DNA of 64,000 nt from GCA-2711565 sp963664245 (GTDB lineage: Bacteria; Bacteroidota; Bacteroidia; Bacteroidales; GCA-2711565). A program made the translations under genes and the position numbers. Every line of letters starts with the position of its first letter. Within the stretch, counting starts at the first letter, position 1. The notes beneath the pieces were generated by a model. That model had not been told where the DNA came from, searched no databases, and worked only from the letters and a program-made list of their open reading frames with translations. Below are positions 59,584 to 64,000 of this stretch, piece after piece. Location: assembly GCA_963664245.1 (NCBI GenBank), contig OY760934.1, positions 2,418,001-2,482,000 of the forward strand. Direction: 5' to 3'.

Positions 59584-61575
59584 ATGAGTAAGAATCCTAC
59601 CGATAGTAAAACGTTTGACCCGAAGAAAAATTATGAACAAAGCCGACAGCAAGTAGGTTATGTTCCAATTCAGGAAGCCACGCAGGAAACGTATGACCGC
59701 ATTGGTTTTATGTCGGGGCTGGAGGTTCACCAGCAATTGTTGACTAAAGAAAAATTGTTTTGTCGCTGTCCCGCCGGACTGTATAACAAAAGCGAAGTTT
59801 ACGATGCGGAGGTGATCCGCCACATGCGTCCGACTTTGAGCGAGCTGGGCGAATATGACGGAACCGCTTTGATGGAGTTCCGGACGCGGAAAGAAATTGT
59901 ATACCGTGTAAAACACGAAACCACCTGTACTTATGAAGTGGACGATACGCCTCCGTTTCCCATCGATCAGGAAGCTCTGGATATTGCGGTTGAAATTTCG
60001 CTGCTTTCCAAATTGAATATTGTAGGCGAGGTTCACATCACCCGTAAACAATACCTTGACGGAAGTATCCCTACCGGATTCCAGCGTACGGCAATCATTG
60101 GCGTTGAAGGCGAATTGCAATTGCCCAATAAAAAAATACGTTTGATCCAGTTGAGTTTGGAAGAAGATTCCTGCCGCGAAATTTCCGACGTGGGCCACAT
60201 TCGTGTTTACAAAACGGACCGTTTGGGTATGCCGTTGATCGAAACGGTAACGTATCCCGACATGGTGAACCCGCAAGAGGTAAAAGAAGTGTGTGATTAC
60301 ATCCGCTTTTTGAACCGTAGTACCGGAAAAGTAAGAACCGGAATCGGTGCCGGACGTCAGGATGTAAACGTGAGTTGTAAAGGTGGAAGCCGGGTCGAAA
60401 TTAAAGGGGTGGCTCATACCAAATGGATTCCTAAATTAACACATAACGAATGTTTCCGTCAGTGGGCTTTGTTACAGGTTCGCGATCATTTAAAAGAACA
60501 AATCGGCGACACGGCAAAATGGGAAATGAAACACGATTTCTTGCGTTTCCATTCGCACAGTTTTAGCTACATCCCGATTCAGGAAGCCAAGAAAAACCTG
60601 CACAAAATTGTGGCGGTGAACCTGCCCGGATTTAAAGGCATGTTGTCGTATTTTACCCAACCCGGAAAAATGTTTGCTGATGAATATGCCGACCGTTTAA
60701 AAGTTATTGCTTGCTTGGAACGCCCTAACATGACGCATAGCGAAGCTTTGGAACAGGTAATTTCTGGGGAAGACTGGACGAAAATCAGGGAGCAACTGGA
60801 AGCCAGCGAAAACGATGCCCAAATCATTTTCTGGGGACCGGAAGAAGATATTAAAACTGCACTGGAAGTGATTGAAGAACGTTCGCAAATGGCTTTCGAA
60901 GGCATTCCGGGCGAAACCCGAAAATCGTTTGAAGATGGAACCACCATTTTCGAACGGGTATTGCCGGGGGCCGATCGTATGTATCCTGATACCGATTCTG
61001 CGCCTATTCCATTGGCAAACGAGCATATTGACAAGTTAGGTTCGAACCTGCCTACAGATGTTGTTGATCGTTACCACCAAATGAAAGAGTGGGGCATCCC
61101 GGAAGATTACTATACTTATATTTTCAAAAATAATTTATTCCCCTTGATTGAACGCATAGTGAAGGAACTGGCCATTGATCCGAAATACCTTGGACGTTTC
61201 TTCGGGCAACACTTAAAATTTGTTGAAGGGCACTACACCCCGGTTGATGAGTTCGATTATAAATTAATTTACGATCTCTTTAAATACTTAAAAGATAACA
61301 GCATCGAATTTAGCCTGGCCGGGAAAATGATCCCTCACATTTACGAGCATCCGAAAATGGATTTGGATTCGGTATTGGAGATCATCAACTTCAAAAAAGT
61401 TGATACCGATAAAATTTTGTCGAACATCCCGTTCTTAAAAGAAAAAATCGATAAAACGATGAAAAACCCAACCAAAGAAAACAGGGTTCATTGGATTATG
61501 GGTGAATTGCGGAACATGGCGGTGGGAAACATCAAACTTACCGAATTGGCAAAACAAGTTAATCAGGCGATTTAA
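59584..61575 (+). CDS. gatE: Archaeal-type Glu-tRNA(Gln) amidotransferase subunit E
   Basis: The 663-residue product opens as a GatB-like kinase/amidase partner (GFMSGLEVHQQLLTKEKLFC; the EVHQQL and CRCPAGL motifs) but follows the GatE pattern and length: GatB has about 475 residues. The middle part (about 270-470), with FSYIPIQEAKKNLHKIV and QIIFWGPEEDIKTALEVIEERSQ in part, corresponds to the AspRS-like GAD insertion found in archaeal GatE, and PGADRMYPDTDSAPI is a GatB/GatE signature. The C-terminus is a helical tail (YqeY-like). It activates Glu-tRNA(Gln) for amidation with ammonia from GatD. GatDE is described as archaeal, so its presence here is odd. gatD follows by 20 bp. Confidence 0.88.
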   Translation: MSKNPTDSKTFDPKKNYEQSRQQVGYVPIQEATQETYDRIGFMSGLEVHQQLLTKEKLFCRCPAGLYNKSEVYDAEVIRHMRPTLSELGEYDGTALMEFRTRKEIVYRVKHETTCTYEVDDTPPFPIDQEALDIAVEISLLSKLNIVGEVHITRKQYLDGSIPTGFQRTAIIGVEGELQLPNKKIRLIQLSLEEDSCREISDVGHIRVYKTDRLGMPLIETVTYPDMVNPQEVKEVCDYIRFLNRSTGKVRTGIGAGRQDVNVSCKGGSRVEIKGVAHTKWIPKLTHNECFRQWALLQVRDHLKEQIGDTAKWEMKHDFLRFHSHSFSYIPIQEAKKNLHKIVAVNLPGFKGMLSYFTQPGKMFADEYADRLKVIACLERPNMTHSEALEQVISGEDWTKIREQLEASENDAQIIFWGPEEDIKTALEVIEERSQMAFEGIPGETRKSFEDGTTIFERVLPGADRMYPDTDSAPIPLANEHIDKLGSNLPTDVVDRYHQMKEWGIPEDYYTYIFKNNLFPLIERIVKELAIDPKYLGRFFGQHLKFVEGHYTPVDEFDYKLIYDLFKYLKDNSIEFSLAGKMIPHIYEHPKMDLDSVLEIINFKKVDTDKILSNIPFLKEKIDKTMKNPTKENRVHWIMGELRNMAVGNIKLTELAKQVNQAI

Positions 61576-61595
61576 TCAAATTAAAAGACACAGGC

Positions 61596-62981
61596 ATGAG
61601 CGAAGATTTTTTTCAAGGTTATAAAGGAGACGCTTTAGAAATATTAAAAAAATATAATTGCCGCGTTTGGGGGCAGGCCACCTGCGAAACCACCCGTGGT
61701 ACTTTTGAAGGCACGATTTTACCCCGTTCCGAAAATGACGATGACCAACACATCGTTATGAAAATTGTTACGGGTTACAACATCGGTATTGATGTGGGAA
61801 CCATTAAAAACATGGTGGAAACCGGTTATAAAAAAGCCAATTACAAAATCCCGGAAAAAGAATTTCCATACACCGAAGGTTTACCGAAAGTAAAATTATT
61901 CGGAACCGGGGGAACCATTGCTTCCCGTTTGGATTACCGTACCGGGGCCGTGATTCCGGCTTTTTCTCCGGGCGAACTTTATGGAGCTGTGCCTGAGTTG
62001 GCCGATATTTGTAATTTGGAAACAGAAAAAGTGTTTGCTGTATTTAGCGAAAACATGGGTCCCAAGCAATACATCGCCCTGGCTAAAGCCATTGGCAAAG
62101 AAATTGAAAACGGAGTGGATGGCATTGTAATCGGTCACGGAACCGACACCCTGCACCACACCGGAGCTGCTTTGACGTTTATGGTTCAAAACTCGCCGGT
62201 GCCTATTGTATTGGTCGGATCGCAACGTTCGTCGGACCGTCCGAGCTCGGATGCGGCACTAAACCTCATGCATGCCATGACAGCCGCCGGACATTCGGAT
62301 ATTGCGGAGGTAATGGTGTGTATGTTTGGTCCTACCTCGGATGAATATGGTTTGTTGCACAAAGGAACCCGTGTTCGCAAAATGCACTCTTCATACCGCT
62401 CCACTTTCCGTACCATTGGCGATACGCCCATTGCCATGATTAACCGCAAGGGAGCCACGCCTATTCATAAAGAGTACAAGCATCGCCGAAAAGATAAAGA
62501 CGTAAAAATATTGCCTTATTTTTCGGATAAAGTAACCATGCTTTATTATTATCCGGGCATGAAACCCGACACTTTGGATGCCCTGGTGGATGCCGGTTAT
62601 AAAGGTGTTATTTTCGTGGGAACCGGTCTTGGTCACGTAAATAAAGAGTTGTACCCTGCTATTGAGCGTGCTCATGCCAAAGGGGTTCACATGTATATGA
62701 CGCTGCAAACCATTTGGGGTTATGTACACATGTTTGTTTACGATACCGGGCGCGATATGATGGCTAAGGGAATTATCCCGGCCGGAAATATGCTGCCTGA
62801 AGTAGCCTGGGTAAAGCTCAGCTGGATTTTGGGTCAAACCGACGATTCAAAAGAAGTAAAACGCATGATGCTAACGCCTATCAATGATGAAATTACCGAG
62901 CGTGAACCGTACAACGGCTACCTGGTTTACCAGGGCGGCATTCCTGATGTAGAAGCCTTTATCAAGAAAGTACACAAGTAA
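61596..62981 (+). CDS. gatD: Archaeal-type Glu-tRNA(Gln) amidotransferase subunit D (asparaginase-like)
   Basis: The 461-residue product has an N-terminal domain of about 95 residues (GYKGDALEILKKYNCRVWGQ and ETTRGTFEGTILPR) that plain asparaginases lack and that is typical of GatD. The asparaginase core follows, with FGTGGTIASRL (103-112) and the GHGTDTLHH active-site loop (Thr183, Asp184), and a lysine in HKGTRVRKMHS that would complete the Thr-Thr-Asp-Lys set known for GatD. It releases ammonia from glutamine or asparagine for GatE. The tight pairing with gatE excludes a lone asparaginase reading. Confidence 0.88.
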   Translation: MSEDFFQGYKGDALEILKKYNCRVWGQATCETTRGTFEGTILPRSENDDDQHIVMKIVTGYNIGIDVGTIKNMVETGYKKANYKIPEKEFPYTEGLPKVKLFGTGGTIASRLDYRTGAVIPAFSPGELYGAVPELADICNLETEKVFAVFSENMGPKQYIALAKAIGKEIENGVDGIVIGHGTDTLHHTGAALTFMVQNSPVPIVLVGSQRSSDRPSSDAALNLMHAMTAAGHSDIAEVMVCMFGPTSDEYGLLHKGTRVRKMHSSYRSTFRTIGDTPIAMINRKGATPIHKEYKHRRKDKDVKILPYFSDKVTMLYYYPGMKPDTLDALVDAGYKGVIFVGTGLGHVNKELYPAIERAHAKGVHMYMTLQTIWGYVHMFVYDTGRDMMAKGIIPAGNMLPEVAWVKLSWILGQTDDSKEVKRMMLTPINDEITEREPYNGYLVYQGGIPDVEAFIKKVHK

Positions 62982-62982
62982 A

Positions 62983-63052
62983 AACTGTGGGGTAACCACC
63001 CATAGTTGTTAAACAATAGTTGTAAGGGTCGCTCAATTTGAGCGACCCTTAC
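62983..63052 (+). terminator. Two stem-loops downstream of gatD
   Basis: AACTGTGGG (62983) pairs with CCCATAGTT (62999-63007) around GTAACCA. A second, perfect hairpin, GTAAGGGTCGCTCAA / TTGAGCGACCCTTAC with one central T (63022-63052), follows. There is no T run, so termination is not certain; the second hairpin could also be a repeat element. Confidence 0.5.
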
Positions 63053-63065
63053 TATAAAATAACAA

Positions 63066-63632
63066 ATGATGTATTTCGAAGACCAGACTTTTAAAAGTAT
63101 CAATTTTCAGAATGAGCCTTTGGCAAAAGCAAAATACGATAACTGTATTTTTCAAGGGTGTGATTTTTCATCGGCCGATCTTTCCGAATATGGTTTTGAA
63201 GATTGCGAGTTTATCGGTTGCAATTTGAGTTTGCTGAAAACCCGGCAAACCGCTTTCCGAAATGTGAAGTTTAAAGATTGTAAAATCCTTGGTGTTCATT
63301 TCGAGGATTGCAACAACATTGGCCTTTCTTTGTCGTTCGAAAATTGCCAAATTAACCAATGTTCATTTTATCGAACCAGTATAAAGAACACGCTTTTTAA
63401 GAATTCCCAAATCCATGAATCTGATTTTGCTGAGTCTAATTTGTCGGGTTCTGTATTTGTTGATTGCGATCTTTTGGGCAGCATTTTTGAAAACACCAGG
63501 CTTGAAAAGTCCGATTTTACCACGGCTATAAATTATACTATCGACCCGGAAACAAACAAAATCCGAAAAGCCAAATTTTCAATAACAGGCCTGCATGGTT
63601 TGTTGCAGAAGTATGATATTGTTGTAGAATAG
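63066..63632 (+). CDS. Pentapeptide-repeat protein
   Basis: The 188-residue product is built of five-residue A(D/N)LXX-type repeats (for example CIFQGCDFSSADLSEYGFED in part, SDFAESNLSGSVFVDCDLLG), which fold as a right-handed square helix. McbG/Qnr-type members protect DNA gyrase; this one is shorter (Qnr is about 218) and no quinolone link is shown. Two ATG codons lie in tandem at the start. It stands between gatD and the next gene with terminators on both sides. Confidence 0.85.
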   Translation: MMYFEDQTFKSINFQNEPLAKAKYDNCIFQGCDFSSADLSEYGFEDCEFIGCNLSLLKTRQTAFRNVKFKDCKILGVHFEDCNNIGLSLSFENCQINQCSFYRTSIKNTLFKNSQIHESDFAESNLSGSVFVDCDLLGSIFENTRLEKSDFTTAINYTIDPETNKIRKAKFSITGLHGLLQKYDIVVE

Positions 63633-63673
63633 TATTTATTCCCGGACAGAATTCCTGATTTTTATAAAACAAA

Positions 63674-63703
63674 AAACTCCCCTCCTTACCAAGGAGGGGA
63701 ATA
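63674..63703 (+). terminator. Terminator after the pentapeptide-repeat gene
   Basis: CCCCTCCTT (63679-63687), loop ACC, AAGGAGGGG (63691-63699) makes a stable hairpin preceded by an A run. The T run after it is weak. Confidence 0.65.
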
Positions 63704-63736
63704 TTAAACCATGCATTTTTGTATGCTGAAAATCTG

Positions 63737-63744
63737 TATATTTG
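63737..63744 (+). promoter_or_regulatory. -7 box of the erythromycin-esterase family gene
   Basis: TATATTTG fits TAnnTTTG exactly, 48 bp before the ATG at 63793. A TTTG at 63718-63721 lies at shorter spacing (15 bp) than the usual 19. Confidence 0.5.
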
Positions 63745-63792
63745 AGGATATGCTTTTCCCAGGTATTTATGGATTAAAATATTATTGTTCGT

Positions 63793-64000
63793 ATGAGAAA
63801 TTTTTTATTTCTTCCACTTCTTTGTCTTGCATTTGTTTCGCAAGCTCAAAACCAAATAGATTTACAGTGTTCTAAGTCTTTTATTAACCCAATTTTAAGT
63901 ATTGATCCTGAAACGGATGATTATTCTGATCTGGCATTTTTGCAAGAAGTTTTACAAAACCGTAAAATTGTTATTCTTGGAGAAAGCAGTCATGGAGATG
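63793..64000 (+). CDS. Erythromycin esterase family protein (3' partial)
   Basis: The window ends inside the gene. The visible 69 residues start with a signal peptide (LFLPLLCLAFVSQAQ) and reach ILGESSHGD, the conserved GExSHG motif of the EreA/ChaN-like erythromycin esterase superfamily. Many members in Bacteroidota are secreted hydrolases without known substrate, and macrolide cleavage is not implied. It has its own -7 box. Confidence 0.75.
   Translation, partial: MRNFLFLPLLCLAFVSQAQNQIDLQCSKSFINPILSIDPETDDYSDLAFLQEVLQNRKIVILGESSHGD

Noticed and set aside
59461..60417. A 318-codon minus-strand frame opposite gatE
   Set aside because: It is a shadow of the gatE coding frame; the translation is low-complexity, rich in F and T, and shows no recognisable family.
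61596..62981. Reading the gene as a lone L-asparaginase
   Set aside because: The extra N-terminal domain and the neighbouring GatE gene favour GatD.
1..64000. CRISPR arrays, rRNA genes, prophage or integrative-element core genes
   Set aside because: No regularly spaced direct repeats, rRNA sequence, integrase or phage structural genes were seen.

Overview
The window is chromosomal DNA of an AT-rich member of the Bacteroidota, most likely an anaerobic or facultative fermenter of the Bacteroidales/Marinilabiliales type. This rests on the protein families (DUF6850 barrel, DUF4292 lipoprotein, CWC protein, Bacteroidota-type LptD, OstA, MlaD and EnvC), on many upstream -7 boxes fitting TAnnTTTG with little Shine-Dalgarno, and on the ptb-buk and tryptophanase genes. 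I ran no database search; assignments come from recognised motifs and gene order.

Layout. 1-2481: end of a DUF6850 outer-membrane barrel gene, an OB-fold lipoprotein and a PepSY-type membrane protein. 2570-2754: frameshifted IS256-type transposase remnant. 2929-12966: a minus-strand island with a TetR regulator, a heterodimeric IrtAB/YbtPQ-like ABC exporter, an O-methyltransferase-like enzyme, an MMPL/RND transporter, a LolA-like periplasmic protein and a DUF1302-like barrel. Its spacers carry a degenerate repeat, and two matching operators lie inside its two promoters. 13177-13721: an IS200/IS605 element, then a damaged small gene and tRNA-Ala(GGC). 14600-23788: housekeeping (thpR, ECF sigma module, fructosamine kinase, glnS, tRNA-Cys, lpoB pair, folB, gltX). 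23954-37194: ybeY, mnmG flanked by two parS-like sites, a methyltransferase, a very large NtrY-like kinase, a flippase, dut, and a TPR/DUF4292/EnvC envelope operon. 37197-40866: ptb-buk divergent from tnaA, an amino-acid fermentation locus. 40931-42791: MntP-like protein, queD, and two related zinc-ribbon mini-proteins. 42827-50078: RND efflux operon with two TetR paralogues. 50189-53044: dicarboxylate/amino-acid symporter, phosphofructokinase, RidA. 53056-59447: envelope block (LptD, amidase, MlaD, OstA/LptA-like). 59584-62981: gatE-gatD, the archaeal-type Glu-tRNA(Gln) amidotransferase. 63066 to the end: a pentapeptide-repeat protein and the start of an erythromycin-esterase family gene.

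The most notable points are a complete archaeal-type GatDE pair in a bacterium that also has GlnS; the TetR-controlled envelope-spanning export and methylation island with paired operators; and the twin parS sites around mnmG, which suggest the window lies in the origin-proximal part of the chromosome.
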